From positions 206,017 to 270,016 of the forward strand of contig NZ_JBNAGF010000007.1 in the NCBI RefSeq assembly GCF_049801055.1: a stretch of DNA of 64,000 bases, written 5' to 3'. The stretch comes from JBNAGF01 sp049801055. GTDB lineage: Bacteria; Pseudomonadota; Alphaproteobacteria; Rhodobacterales; Rhodobacteraceae. The position numbers and the translations under genes are program-made. Below, piece after piece: positions 34,920 to 44,251 of the stretch. How positions within the stretch are numbered: position 1 is the stretch's first letter; every line of letters begins with the position of its first letter. The notes under the pieces were generated by a model. The model saw nothing but the letters and a program-made list of their open reading frames with translations. It did not search any database and was not told the origin of the DNA.

Positions 34920-36710
34920 TCACAATGGGGCCGTTGCAGCATCCAACCACAGCCGCGCCTCGGGTGAAACCCTTGGGCCTATTTTCTCGGCAACGTCTTG
35001 GTGATAGGCGTTGAGCCACTTGCGTTCATCATTCGTCAATAGTGCTGTCTGAATCAGGCGGCGGTCGATTGGTGCAAAGGTCAGGGTGCGCCAGCACAGC
35101 ATCTCGCGCTCGGGGTCCGAACTGGGCAAGGGCTTGGCCGTTTCTGCAACGATCAGATTTTCAAGCCGGATGCCAAATGCGCCTTCACGGTAATACCCCG
35201 GCTCGTTGGACAGGATCATCCCCGCCTCCAACGGAACATTCGAGGTTCGTGCGAGCCGTTGCGGGCCTTCGTGGACGTTGAGATAGGTTCCGACACCGTG
35301 GCCAAGCCCGTGGTTGAAATCCTGCCCGGCCAGCCACAGCGGCATCCGGCCAATGGCTTCGATCTCGCGACCGGACAACCCGTTCGGCCAGCGTAACCGC
35401 GACATAGCGATCATCCCCTGCAAGACGCGGGTGAACGCGGCGCATTCTTCTTCGCCGGGTTCCCCGATGGCGATCGTTCGCGTGATGTCGGTTGTACCGT
35501 CGAGATACTGGCCACCGCTGTCGAGCACTAGAAGATGACCCTCTTCAAGGCGACTGTCGGTCTCCTCGGTCACGCGGTAATGCATGATGGCTCCATTGGC
35601 GCCCGTGCCCGCAATGGTGTCAAAGCTGATGTCCTGAAGCGCATTGTCCTTGCGGCGGCACTCCTCGAGCCGGGTCACGGCCTGTGTTTCGGTCAAGCTG
35701 CCCGGAGGCTGCACGTCGAGCCACGCAAGAAATTCCACCACTGCCGCCCCGTCGCGCAGATGCGCTTCGGCGCTTCCTTCGATTTCTGCCGAGTTCTTGC
35801 AGGCCTTGGGCAGAGCGCAAGGATCTGGCCCCTCCGTCGCGCGGGATCCCAGCCGATCGGCGACGATCTGCGGAACAGAAACCATGTCGATCCGAACGGG
35901 ACCTTCCAGGGTCTCGAGTCTAGGCAGAAAATCATCGACCGGGCGCGGTTTAACCGTTTTTGGGAGGGCTTCAGGGAGGTCATTTAGCTTTTCTGGCGCC
36001 ATGAACAAGTCAATGCGCTCGTCATCGTGCAGAATTGCAAATCCATGCGCCACCGGGTTTCGCGGGACATCCGAACCCCGGATGTTAAGCAGCCACATGA
36101 TTGAGTCGGGTAACGTGACAACGGCCGCCTTGTGCTCGTTCTTGCGCAGGTCTTCGGCCAGACGCCGGGCTTTGTCCCCGGCGCTCTCGCCGGCGAATTC
36201 CATTGGGTGATTCCGAACAGGTTGCATCGGAGGCGACGGCTGATCTTGCCAGATCCGGTCCACAAGGTTGTCGCAGCGCGTCAGGACGATGTCCGACCCG
36301 TCCAGTTCTTTTTCCAAGCTGCGGATCTGCCCGGCGGCGTGGAGCCAGGGGTCAAACCCAATGCGCCCGCCTTCAGGCAATTGCTCGCGCAGCCATTGGG
36401 GCAGGCTCACATCTGGCCAGGGTACCGGGGTGTAATCGTCTGCCACCTGTGCTTTGACCTGAGTGCGATAGCGCCCGTCGATAAATACACCCGCCACGTT
36501 AATAAGGGCGGCGCAAAACCCCGCCGATCCGGTGAATCCGGTGAGCCAGGCCAAACGCTCGTCACGGGCGGCCACATACTCTCCTTGATGGGCATCTGCG
36601 CGGGGGACAAGAAAGCCATCGAGCCCTTCGCGCAGCAGTTCTTCACGCAGCGCGGCCAGACGTGGCGGGCCCTGTTCAGGTCGGGCGGTTACCTCGAAAG
36701 TCTGATACAT
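34920..36710 (-). CDS. M24-family Xaa-Pro aminopeptidase
   Basis: A 596-residue metallopeptidase that would release N-terminal residues before proline. It has the three-part layout of long aminopeptidase P: two creatinase-like N-terminal domains (GLDGFLVPRADAHQGEYVA, WLTGFTGSAG; DSIMWLLNIRGSDV) and a C-terminal catalytic domain. Metal ligands are recognisable in DSGGQYLDGTTDITRT (two Asp), GLGHGVGTYLNVHEGP (His), SNEPGYY (Glu) and GIRLENL (Glu). The ATG at 36710 has a GGGGGAG ribosome site; the upstream in-frame extension to 36815 is not family-like. Confidence 0.92.
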   Translation of the reverse strand: MYQTFEVTARPEQGPPRLAALREELLREGLDGFLVPRADAHQGEYVAARDERLAWLTGFTGSAGFCAALINVAGVFIDGRYRTQVKAQVADDYTPVPWPDVSLPQWLREQLPEGGRIGFDPWLHAAGQIRSLEKELDGSDIVLTRCDNLVDRIWQDQPSPPMQPVRNHPMEFAGESAGDKARRLAEDLRKNEHKAAVVTLPDSIMWLLNIRGSDVPRNPVAHGFAILHDDERIDLFMAPEKLNDLPEALPKTVKPRPVDDFLPRLETLEGPVRIDMVSVPQIVADRLGSRATEGPDPCALPKACKNSAEIEGSAEAHLRDGAAVVEFLAWLDVQPPGSLTETQAVTRLEECRRKDNALQDISFDTIAGTGANGAIMHYRVTEETDSRLEEGHLLVLDSGGQYLDGTTDITRTIAIGEPGEEECAAFTRVLQGMIAMSRLRWPNGLSGREIEAIGRMPLWLAGQDFNHGLGHGVGTYLNVHEGPQRLARTSNVPLEAGMILSNEPGYYREGAFGIRLENLIVAETAKPLPSSDPEREMLCWRTLTFAPIDRRLIQTALLTNDERKWLNAYHQDVAEKIGPRVSPEARLWLDAATAPL

Positions 36711-36834
36711 CTGCTCCCCCCTGTTGCGAATTGTCCTCGGTCGACCGGAAGGTGAGTGTCCGGGCGGCAAATGTCCAGTGGTCAAATCCGGGGCTTCGCG
36801 TCTATGGTCGGGCATCCGGTAACAAGGAGCCGAA

Positions 36835-37194
36835 ATGACCCGTTTCGTTCTGATCCTGTCATTGATTACTTCGACACCTCTTTATGCTCAGGAATCCGTG
36901 CCGGATTCTGAACTCCGCCAGCTTGCGGCCGAGGCTCTCGGCAAGGCGGTTTCGCGGACGGGCAAGCAGGGTAAGGCGGAGATTTCCAAAGCGCACCGCG
37001 AAGGCGAAACGGCGATCTTCTGTGCCAATACCGATGCGTTCAACAAAAACGGGAGCTTCATTGGTCTCGACTATTGGGAAGTTCGGGTGCCCGCATCCGG
37101 CGAGGGCGAAGCTACCTTGAGAAATGTCACCGGTTTGTTGTCGCCTTGCTATGGGGCCGACTATGAGCCGTTTGATGAACTGCGGAACAAGTAG
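36835..37194 (+). CDS. Small exported protein of unknown function
   Basis: A 119-residue product with a cleavable signal peptide (MTRFVLILSLITSTPLYAQ, predicted cut after the A-Q region) and AAGGAG before the ATG. The mature part is about 100 residues with two cysteines (CANTD and SPCYG), so one disulfide is possible in the periplasm. I do not recognise the family. It is divergent from the M24 peptidase gene and converges with the hydrolase gene 6 bp away. Confidence 0.65.
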   Translation: MTRFVLILSLITSTPLYAQESVPDSELRQLAAEALGKAVSRTGKQGKAEISKAHREGETAIFCANTDAFNKNGSFIGLDYWEVRVPASGEGEATLRNVTGLLSPCYGADYEPFDELRNK

Positions 37195-37200
37195 AGGTGG

Positions 37201-38382
37201 TCAGTCTTCGAGAAAGTCCAGAAACGAGGCCAGGAAACAGTCCCAGACGGCATTACCGGGAAGTGGGACGTGATTGGCTGAGTCCAAAACCACCAGTTCA
37301 GAGTTCGGAATGCCCGCCGCCAGCTTTTGCGCCTGGGTCAGGGGATGCACCGCGTCGTTTCTGGAGTGGATGATAAGGGTCGGGCATTGGACCCTTTGCA
37401 ACAGGTGCAACACCGATGCCTCGTTGATCGCATCTCTCAGCTTCAGCATGGTTTCCGGCGAACACGACTTTTGCATCATATCGACCAATTCATGCACCGA
37501 CTCCAATGGGCCTTCGGGAAAGTATGTAGTCATGAAAGCGGTGGCAAACGCGCCCAATGGTTCGTTCCACCCTTCTTCGATCAGCGCGCGCATGAGTTCA
37601 GGACGTTGTCGCTGAGCCCTCAGCGATCGTCCCTCTGCGTAACCGCCTATGATCACAAGTTTTTCCAGCATCTCCGGATATTTTGCAGCGAAATGGATCG
37701 CTGGCAGCGCGCCTCCAGATTCCGAGTACATCGCAAACCGTTCGAACCCGGCGGCCTCGGCGACCAGTTTCGCCTCGTCTGCAATTGCGCCAAAACTGAT
37801 CTCGACCGGAACCCGGTCGGATTGTCCTGATCCCAGGTTGTCGAAACGCAGCAGCCGGTGGCGCGCCCGAACGGCGTCGATGAGCCTCCGTTCCGGTTGG
37901 TTCTCCCATTCGTGGTGAATGTCCCGTGTCAGGAGAACTCCCATGGCCATCACAGGTGAGCCGCTCCCGGTGACAGAGAAAGCCAGTCGTTGACCATGCT
38001 CGTTTCGAGTGAACCGGATGCGTTGAATATCATCTGTTTGATAGGAAACGGGCTGCAGGTTGTGTGCCGCGTCGCCAATTTCGACTTTGGGAACAAGCAT
38101 CACGCCTGTCCCATGAACGGTACGGATAACTTTCTGATCTTTGCCGGTGTCACCAACCGCTTTTCGCGCCGCAGCAATGCGCGCGCTGACTGCGGAATCT
38201 GAGATGAAGCGGCCCTGCCAAACCGCATCGACCAATTCGTCACGTGTGACAACCCGGTTGGGGTGCTGAAGCAGCAACAGGAGGAGTTGGAACACCTGCG
38301 GCTCGATATTCTGTCTGAGTCCGGCGCACGTCAGAACACGCTGGCCCGTATCCAGAACACAATCTGCAAAAGAGTACCGCAT
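37201..38382 (-). CDS. Winged-helix DNA-binding domain fused to alpha/beta hydrolase
   Basis: A 393-residue two-domain protein. Residues 1 to about 95 form an OmpR/PhoB-type winged helix (QVFQLLLLLLQHPNRVVTRDELVDAVWQGRFISDSAVSARIAAARKA, then VIRTVHGTGVML), without a receiver domain. From about residue 115 an alpha/beta hydrolase fold follows, with LLRFDNLGSGQS, the nucleophile elbow YSESGG, the acid in HSRNDAVHP and the histidine in SANHVPLPG. The triad looks complete. It may be a ligand-sensing regulator that binds or hydrolyses its effector. I chose the ATG at 38382; a GTG at 38397 is possible. No substrate can be inferred. Confidence 0.75.
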   Translation of the reverse strand: MRYSFADCVLDTGQRVLTCAGLRQNIEPQVFQLLLLLLQHPNRVVTRDELVDAVWQGRFISDSAVSARIAAARKAVGDTGKDQKVIRTVHGTGVMLVPKVEIGDAAHNLQPVSYQTDDIQRIRFTRNEHGQRLAFSVTGSGSPVMAMGVLLTRDIHHEWENQPERRLIDAVRARHRLLRFDNLGSGQSDRVPVEISFGAIADEAKLVAEAAGFERFAMYSESGGALPAIHFAAKYPEMLEKLVIIGGYAEGRSLRAQRQRPELMRALIEEGWNEPLGAFATAFMTTYFPEGPLESVHELVDMMQKSCSPETMLKLRDAINEASVLHLLQRVQCPTLIIHSRNDAVHPLTQAQKLAAGIPNSELVVLDSANHVPLPGNAVWDCFLASFLDFLED

Positions 38383-38523
38383 GGATGAATAAGACACCAG
38401 AGCAGGGCCTTACTCAAGCTTTCGCGACATATCTAAAGGAAATCCAAGGGAAATCTAAGGCTGGTCTTCAAGCGCTTGCTTCGGTGCAATGGCAAGATAG
38501 GGCATCACAGTTGGAGAGAACCG

Positions 38524-38688
38524 ATGATGCTGCCGACCGATACGAACCTACTCCGTCATGCACAGCCGCCACGCACATCGCTGCCGGAGATTTCCGCCCC
38601 GGATATCCCGAGAGCTGCCATCCAGGTGTTGTTTCGGCGGTTGAAGTCCAACCTGGCTGCCAATTTTCGGATCAGGAAGCGCGCTTGA
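38524..38688 (+). CDS. Possible small protein of 54 residues
   Basis: A short reading frame with a good GGAGA ribosome site 6 nt before tandem ATG codons. The product (MMLPTDTNLLRHAQ... LKSNLAANFRIRKRA) is proline-rich at first and strongly basic at the end. It overlaps the cobT stop by 17 nt on the other strand. No family is recognised; only the ribosome site and the basic C-terminus support it. Confidence 0.35.
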   Translation: MMLPTDTNLLRHAQPPRTSLPEISAPDIPRAAIQVLFRRLKSNLAANFRIRKRA

Positions 38689-40549
38689 TTCCCATTACTC
38701 GCGCCCTGGCCCGAGGGTCGCTGTCGAACAGGGCAGCCAATTGCTCGGTCATGGCTCCTGCTAACTGCTCCACATCGGTGATCGTCACAGCGCGGTCATA
38801 GTAGCGCGTCACGTCATGGCCGATGCCGATTGCCAACAATTCCACGATCTTGCGCTTTTCGACCATGGCGATCACGTCGCGCAGGTGCTTTTCCAGATAG
38901 TTTGCCGGGTTCACGCTGAGGGTTGAATCGTCTACCGGTGCGCCATCCGAGATCACCATCAGAATCTTTCGTTGTTCACGTCGGGCGACCATCCTGCGAT
39001 GCGCCCATTCCAGCGCCTCACCGTCGATGTTTTCCTTCAGCAGCCCCTCTTTCATCATCAGGCCCAGATTGGGCCGGGCTCTCCGCCAAGGCGCATCAGC
39101 GCCCTTGTAGATGATATGACGCAGATCATTCAGACGCCCCGGTGTCTGCGGGCGTCCGTCAGCCAACCATTGCTCGCGCGCTTGCCCGCCCTTCCAGGCC
39201 CGGGTCGTAAAACCGAGGATCTCTACCTTGACGTCGCAGCGTTCCAGCGTTCGGGCAAGAACATCGGCGCAGATTGCGGCGATCGAAATCGGCCGGCCGC
39301 GCATTGATCCGGAGTTATCCAGAAGCAGCGTCACGATGGTGTCTCGGAACTCGGTGTCTTTTTCTACCTTGAAGCTGAGCGGTGTGGTCGGATTGGCAAC
39401 AACCCGGGCCAACCGTCCGGCATCAAGAATACCCTCTTCGCGGTCGAACTCCCAACTGCGGTTCTGCTGCGCCTGCAGCCGACGCTGCAATTTGTTGGCC
39501 AGTCGACTCACCGCGCCTTTCAGGGGCTCGAGCTGTTGGTCCAAGTAGGCACGCAGCCTTTCAAGTTCGGCCGGTTCAGCCAGATCTTCTGCCGAGATCT
39601 CTTCGTCATGGGTGTCCAAATAGACGCGGTAATCCGGATCAGCTTCTGACGGCGGGGGTGGCGAGGGCGGGTCGAGGGGGGCTTCACCATCGGGCATGTC
39701 CATCTCGTCGCCCATCTCGTCGTCAGACATCTCGTCCATCGTGACCTGAGCCTGCGCCTGATCGGTCTGCTGTTCCTGCGACTGCTCGGGATCGGCTTCG
39801 GTCTGTTCGTCCTCGGAATCGTCCTGACCGGTGCTGTCCGGATCGGACTGCTCTTCGGCATCTTCTTCGGCCTGATCTTCCTGATCGTCGTCGAATTGAT
39901 CGGGATCGTCGCCCAGCTGATCCCCGTAGCCCAGATCGGTAATAACCTGCCGCGTGAAGCGGGCGAACTCGGCTTGATCCGAGAGGATATCCTGCAAGTG
40001 GTCCAGGGTGCCGCCGGCCTGCTCCTCGATGAACCCACGCCACAGTTCCATAACATTGGCAGCCGCAGGCGGAAGATCGCGGCCACTGGCAAGATGCCGG
40101 ATCAGATACCCGGCCGCCACAGGAAGCGGTGCCTCAGATGCTTCCTTGCACTGGTCATAGCCGCGCCGAATGGCCTCGTGCGAGATCTTGACGTCGATAT
40201 TGCTGGCAGTGCCCGGCATATCGCGCGCGCCCATTGCCTCGCAACGCGCAGTTTCCATCGCCTCGTACAGATCCCGCGCCATGTCGCCCGGCGGGGCATA
40301 GCGGTTATGGATACCCTCGTCATGGTACTTGCGCTGCATGGCCAGGGCGTCGGCTGTTCCGCGTGCCAGCAACACTTCTTCGCGGGACATCCTTCGGCTG
40401 ACCTGAGGCAGCCGCATGGTGTCGCCGGACATGCCAGAGGGATCGACGGTGTAGTTCACCGTCAGTTCCGGGTCTTCGGCCATGACCTTGGTGGCCTCGG
40501 CCAAGGCCTTCTTGAAAGGATCGGCGGGGTTGTCGTTCTTTTGTGCCAT
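38672..40549 (-). CDS. cobT: Aerobic cobaltochelatase subunit CobT
   Basis: A 625-residue subunit of the CobNST cobaltochelatase that inserts Co2+ into hydrogenobyrinic acid a,c-diamide in aerobic B12 synthesis. The N-terminal DPFKKALAEATKVMA and RMSREEVLLARGTADALA blocks are typical. A very acidic region rich in D, E and Q covers roughly residues 215-330. The C-terminal von Willebrand A domain carries the MIDAS motif LLLDNSGSMRG and the later GAPVDDSTL segment. The ATG at 40549 has GGAAGG at a suitable distance; an ATG three codons earlier sits directly on it. cobS lies 162 bp upstream on the same strand. Confidence 0.94.
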   Translation of the reverse strand: MAQKNDNPADPFKKALAEATKVMAEDPELTVNYTVDPSGMSGDTMRLPQVSRRMSREEVLLARGTADALAMQRKYHDEGIHNRYAPPGDMARDLYEAMETARCEAMGARDMPGTASNIDVKISHEAIRRGYDQCKEASEAPLPVAAGYLIRHLASGRDLPPAAANVMELWRGFIEEQAGGTLDHLQDILSDQAEFARFTRQVITDLGYGDQLGDDPDQFDDDQEDQAEEDAEEQSDPDSTGQDDSEDEQTEADPEQSQEQQTDQAQAQVTMDEMSDDEMGDEMDMPDGEAPLDPPSPPPPSEADPDYRVYLDTHDEEISAEDLAEPAELERLRAYLDQQLEPLKGAVSRLANKLQRRLQAQQNRSWEFDREEGILDAGRLARVVANPTTPLSFKVEKDTEFRDTIVTLLLDNSGSMRGRPISIAAICADVLARTLERCDVKVEILGFTTRAWKGGQAREQWLADGRPQTPGRLNDLRHIIYKGADAPWRRARPNLGLMMKEGLLKENIDGEALEWAHRRMVARREQRKILMVISDGAPVDDSTLSVNPANYLEKHLRDVIAMVEKRKIVELLAIGIGHDVTRYYDRAVTITDVEQLAGAMTEQLAALFDSDPRARARVMGIKRAS

Positions 40550-40711
40550 GTTTCCCATCCTTCCCCGATGCTAGACGTGTCGGGCCGCCCGGATCAATCT
40601 GTGCCCATGTCTGTCCCGGTTTATTTCCGGTCTGCTTATCCCCGATAATGCGTTGTTCGGCAGGTGGCGCCGATGGGGAAGATCCGCGCCCAAAACGGGC
40701 GCAGACTTTGA

Positions 40712-41698
40712 TCAGGCCAAGGCCACGCTCGCTGCGCTTTCGGGCAGTTCTTCATCAAAGCAGCGCTGGTAGAACTCGGCCACGGTCTGGCGTTCCAGCT
40801 CATCACACTTGTTGAGGAAGGACAGACGGAAGGCGTAGCCAACGTCGCGGAAGATCTCGGCGTTCTGGGCCCAGTTGATCACCGTTCGTGGGCTCATCAC
40901 CGTCGACAGATCACCGGCCATGAACGCGGTCCGGGTCAGGTCGGCAACCGTAACCATCTGGCTGACAATCTTGCGGCCTTTCTCGGTGTTGTAATGCGGC
41001 GCCTTGGAGAGGACGATCATGGTTTCGGCGTCATGGCTGAGATAGTTCAGCGTCGAGACCAGAGACCAGCGGTCCATCTGGGCCTGGTTGATCTGCTGAA
41101 CCCCGTGATAAAGCCCAGTCGTGTCGCCCAGACCAACGGTGTTCGCCGTTGCAAACAGGCGGAAATTCGGGTTCGGCGTGATGATTTCATTCTGATCGAG
41201 CAGGGTCAGCTTGCCGTCATGTTCAAGAACCCGCTGGATCACAAACATCACATCGGCACGACCGGCATCATACTCGTCGAAGACGATGGCGACCGGGTTG
41301 CGCAGAGCCCAAGGCAGGATGCCTTCGTGGAACTCGGTGACCTGCTTGCCGTCACGCAGTTTGATCGCATCCTTGCCGATCAGGTCGATCCGGCTGATAT
41401 GGCTGTCGAGGTTGACGCGCACGGCCGGCCAGTTCAACCGGGCCGCGACCTGTTCGATATGAGTCGACTTACCAGTGCCGTGATAGCCCTGAATCATGAC
41501 GCGGCGGTTATGTGCAAAACCGGCCAGGATCGCCAGTGTCGTTTCCGGGTCGAACTTGTAGGTGTGGTCGATTGCTGGCACCCGTTCGGTCACCTCGGCA
41601 AAGCCCTTTACGGTCATCGGAGTGTCGATGCCGAATACTTCGCGGACCGAGATTTCCTCGGTGGGTTTTGCGTTCATATCGATGGATCCGTCAGCCAT
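40712..41698 (-). CDS. cobS: Aerobic cobaltochelatase subunit CobS
   Basis: A 328-residue AAA+ ATPase that forms a chaperone-like ring with CobT to drive cobalt insertion by CobN. Walker A is GYHGTGKSTH near residue 74, Walker B AIVFDEYDAGRADV near residue 138, and sensor 1 lies in FRLFATANTVG. The ATG at 41698 (MADGSIDMNAK) has AAGGA upstream. cobN is not in the window. A separate sulfatase gene lies divergently on its 5' side. Confidence 0.95.
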   Translation of the reverse strand: MADGSIDMNAKPTEEISVREVFGIDTPMTVKGFAEVTERVPAIDHTYKFDPETTLAILAGFAHNRRVMIQGYHGTGKSTHIEQVAARLNWPAVRVNLDSHISRIDLIGKDAIKLRDGKQVTEFHEGILPWALRNPVAIVFDEYDAGRADVMFVIQRVLEHDGKLTLLDQNEIITPNPNFRLFATANTVGLGDTTGLYHGVQQINQAQMDRWSLVSTLNYLSHDAETMIVLSKAPHYNTEKGRKIVSQMVTVADLTRTAFMAGDLSTVMSPRTVINWAQNAEIFRDVGYAFRLSFLNKCDELERQTVAEFYQRCFDEELPESAASVALA

Positions 41699-41924
41699 GC
41701 CTGTCGTCCTTGTCATTCGTATGGACCCCGGTTCCGGGGCAACCCGGGTGTCGTGCAACATAATGCGGACAAGAGCAAGGGGAAGGCAGCGGATTTGCCT
41801 TCATTCGGGCGCGTCGGATCATCCCGTTGGGAGCAAGGCCCAAGCGCGTTGAATGACAATGTTGCAAGATCACCTGCCGGAGTTATCATGTCGGTATTCA
41901 TTTATTTCAGGGAGATCTATTCCG

Positions 41925-43454
41925 ATGAAGCTGTCAGAACTATTCTGTATCGGCGCCTTGGGTCTGTTGGGAACAGGCGCGATGGCGCAAGACAAGCCGC
42001 TGAATTTCCTTATCATCTGGGGCGACGATGTCGGCTATTGGAACATCAGCGCCTACAATCAGGGCATGATGGGCTATGAAACCCCCAACATCGACCGGAT
42101 CGCAAACGACGGCATGCTGTTCACCCACGGCTATGGTGAACAGTCCTGCACGGCCGGACGCGCCTCGTTTATCATGGGGCAGTCCGGGTTCCGCACGGGC
42201 CTGCTGAAGGTCGGCCTGCCGGGGGCCAAGGAGGGCATGTCTGAAAAGGATCCGACCATTGCGGAATATATGAAGTCCAAAGGCTATATGACCGGGCAGT
42301 ATGGCAAGAACCATCTGGGTGACCTCGACAGTATGCTGCCGACAAACCACGGATTCGACGAGTTTTTCGGCAACCTCTATCATCTCAACGCCGAGGAAGA
42401 GCCTGAGAACGTCGACTATCCCAAAGACCCCGCCTTCCGCGAGAACTTTGGGCCGCGGGGAGTTATCAGGTCTTCTGCTGATGGCAGTGTTGAAGACACG
42501 GGACCGTTAACACGCAAACGCATGGAAACGATCGACGAAGAGGTGACTGCCGGGGCGCTGGATTTCATGGATCGCGCGGTTGAACAGGAGAAACCATTTT
42601 TCCTGTGGTACAACACCACTCGAATGCACATCTTCACGCATCTGAAGGAAGAAAGCCAAGGCGTAACCGGGCTTGGTGTTTATCCTGATGGCATGGTCGA
42701 ACATGACGGTATGGTGGGTCAGATGCTCGACAAGCTGGACGAGCTTGGCATCGCCGACAACACAGTGGTGATGTATTCCACCGATAACGGTGCCGAGGTG
42801 TTCTCATGGCCCGATGGTGGCACAACTCCGTTCCGGGGCGAGAAAAATGACAATTGGGAAGGCGGCTTCCGAGTCCCGATGATGATCAAATGGCCAGGTG
42901 TCATCGAACCGGGTCGCAAATCAAATCAGATCATCAGTCATCTCGACTGGTTTCCAACGTTCATGTCGGCGCTTGGCGATGAGGACATGAAAGAGCGGAT
43001 GCTGACCGAGGCGCCGTTTGGCGAGGGCAACGAGCCGGTTCATCTCGATGGTTATGACTTCATGCCATATTTCCGAGGGGAGACGGAAGAAGGACCACGC
43101 CGCGAGTTTCTATACTTTTCGGATGGCGGCGATCTTATGAATCTACGCTATGATCGCTGGAAAGTGATTTTCGCTGAACAGCGCGAGCATGGATTCAACG
43201 TCTGGCAAGAACCGCTGACGTTCCTGAGGTTGCCGAAAATCATGGACCTCTATTCCGACCCGTTCGAGCGGGCCGATCACGAGGCCATAGGTTATTCGAA
43301 ATGGCGACTTGACCGAACTTATCTGTTGGTCCCCGCCCAGGCTTTCGTGGCGCAGTTTTTGGGTACGTTCAAAGATTACCCACCCCGCCAGAAACCGGCG
43401 AGCTTCTCGATCGATCAGGTGCTTGAAAGCCTGCAACGCAATCAGGGCGGCTGA
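41925..43454 (+). CDS. Exported sulfatase (arylsulfatase-like) with CTAGR active-site motif
   Basis: A 509-residue alkaline-phosphatase-superfamily sulfatase. A signal peptide (MKLSELFCIGALGLLGTGAMAQ) suggests the periplasm. The metal aspartates are D34-D35 (WGDDVGY), the formylglycine site is C75-TAGR, and the second metal cluster is in YSTDNGAEVF with TPFRGEKNDNWEGGFRVP following. The consensus is usually CxPSR; CTAGR fits the looser CxAxR version recognised by radical SAM sulfatase maturases. No maturase gene is in the window. Start at 41925 is set by the signal peptide. It is followed by a terminator. The substrate (an organic sulfate) is unknown. Confidence 0.85.
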   Translation: MKLSELFCIGALGLLGTGAMAQDKPLNFLIIWGDDVGYWNISAYNQGMMGYETPNIDRIANDGMLFTHGYGEQSCTAGRASFIMGQSGFRTGLLKVGLPGAKEGMSEKDPTIAEYMKSKGYMTGQYGKNHLGDLDSMLPTNHGFDEFFGNLYHLNAEEEPENVDYPKDPAFRENFGPRGVIRSSADGSVEDTGPLTRKRMETIDEEVTAGALDFMDRAVEQEKPFFLWYNTTRMHIFTHLKEESQGVTGLGVYPDGMVEHDGMVGQMLDKLDELGIADNTVVMYSTDNGAEVFSWPDGGTTPFRGEKNDNWEGGFRVPMMIKWPGVIEPGRKSNQIISHLDWFPTFMSALGDEDMKERMLTEAPFGEGNEPVHLDGYDFMPYFRGETEEGPRREFLYFSDGGDLMNLRYDRWKVIFAEQREHGFNVWQEPLTFLRLPKIMDLYSDPFERADHEAIGYSKWRLDRTYLLVPAQAFVAQFLGTFKDYPPRQKPASFSIDQVLESLQRNQGG

Positions 43455-43476
43455 GGCACCATACGAAAACGCAGAA

Positions 43477-43502
43477 GGGCGCCCATGCGGCGCCCTTTTT
43501 TG
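43477..43502 (+). terminator. Rho-independent terminator after the sulfatase gene
   Basis: Stem GGGCGCC (43477-43483), loop CATGC, stem GGCGCCC (43489-43495) and a seven-T tail. It is 20 bp after the sulfatase stop and also separates it from the convergent J-domain gene. Confidence 0.92.
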
Positions 43503-43519
43503 TTAATCGGTATAAGAGA

Positions 43520-44146
43520 TTACTTGAAGTTCCTGCTGTCCTTGATCTGGTCCCACGCCCAGACCACTTCCTGCAACTGTTCTTCCTGGCTGCGGTCACC
43601 GCCATTCATGTCCGGGTGCAGAACTTTGATCAGTTTTTTGTATGCCTTGCGAACTTCGGCCTTGGTCCAGTTGTCCTTGGCTTCAAGGATTTCAATGGCA
43701 CGACGTTCGGTGGGGGGCAGACGACGGCCGCTGCCGCCGGTTGCTCGTCCCGGGTTCTGGGTTGCATTGGCTCCAAGAACCTGATGCGGGTCCTCAATTC
43801 CGAGACGAGCCCATGCGCGGGCTTCGGGGTCGCCCATCGGTTTGGTTTCCCGTTCCCAGACCTTGTCCTTTGATCGCTGTGCGTTCATTTCGGCCTCGGT
43901 GGTGCCGTCGAAGAAATTCCACTTCTGATTGTATTCGCGCACATGCTGCTGGCAGAACCAGAAAAAGTCATCCAACACATCCGGCGCCTTTGGCGCGCGG
44001 AACTTTCCCGGTTCCTCGCATCCCTCGTGCTCACAAAGCCGCACCGAAGTTTCCGAGGCTCCTGACATACCGCGGCGACCACGCGGGTTTTTCTTCTTTG
44101 CAGAAGAGACCGACATGTCGAAACCGAAAGGATCTGATTTGCTCAT
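43520..44146 (-). CDS. J-domain (DnaJ-like) protein
   Basis: A 208-residue protein with a C-terminal J domain (about residues 145-205), including the HPD tripeptide at 177-179 that stimulates Hsp70 ATPase. The N-terminal part has a CEHEGCEEPG...CQQH cysteine/histidine cluster that could bind zinc. This domain order, with J domain last, is a known alphaproteobacterial type found next to bolA and cobS. It is divergent from bolA. A client or Hsp70 partner cannot be named. Confidence 0.88.
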   Translation of the reverse strand: MSKSDPFGFDMSVSSAKKKNPRGRRGMSGASETSVRLCEHEGCEEPGKFRAPKAPDVLDDFFWFCQQHVREYNQKWNFFDGTTEAEMNAQRSKDKVWERETKPMGDPEARAWARLGIEDPHQVLGANATQNPGRATGGSGRRLPPTERRAIEILEAKDNWTKAEVRKAYKKLIKVLHPDMNGGDRSQEEQLQEVVWAWDQIKDSRNFK

Positions 44147-44251
44147 ACTGGAAACCCTTGTTACGCATCTTTCCGACTCGGAGGCAGCAGTTTAATCTAA
44201 GCGGCGGCAGATAGAAGAGGGGGCGGCAGAAATTTTTTGTCGCTGGGCAGA

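Noticed and set aside
40550..40711. Cobalamin riboswitch near cobS/cobT
   Set aside because: No B12-box (GCCACTG-type) or matching fold was seen in the 162-bp spacer or upstream of cobS.
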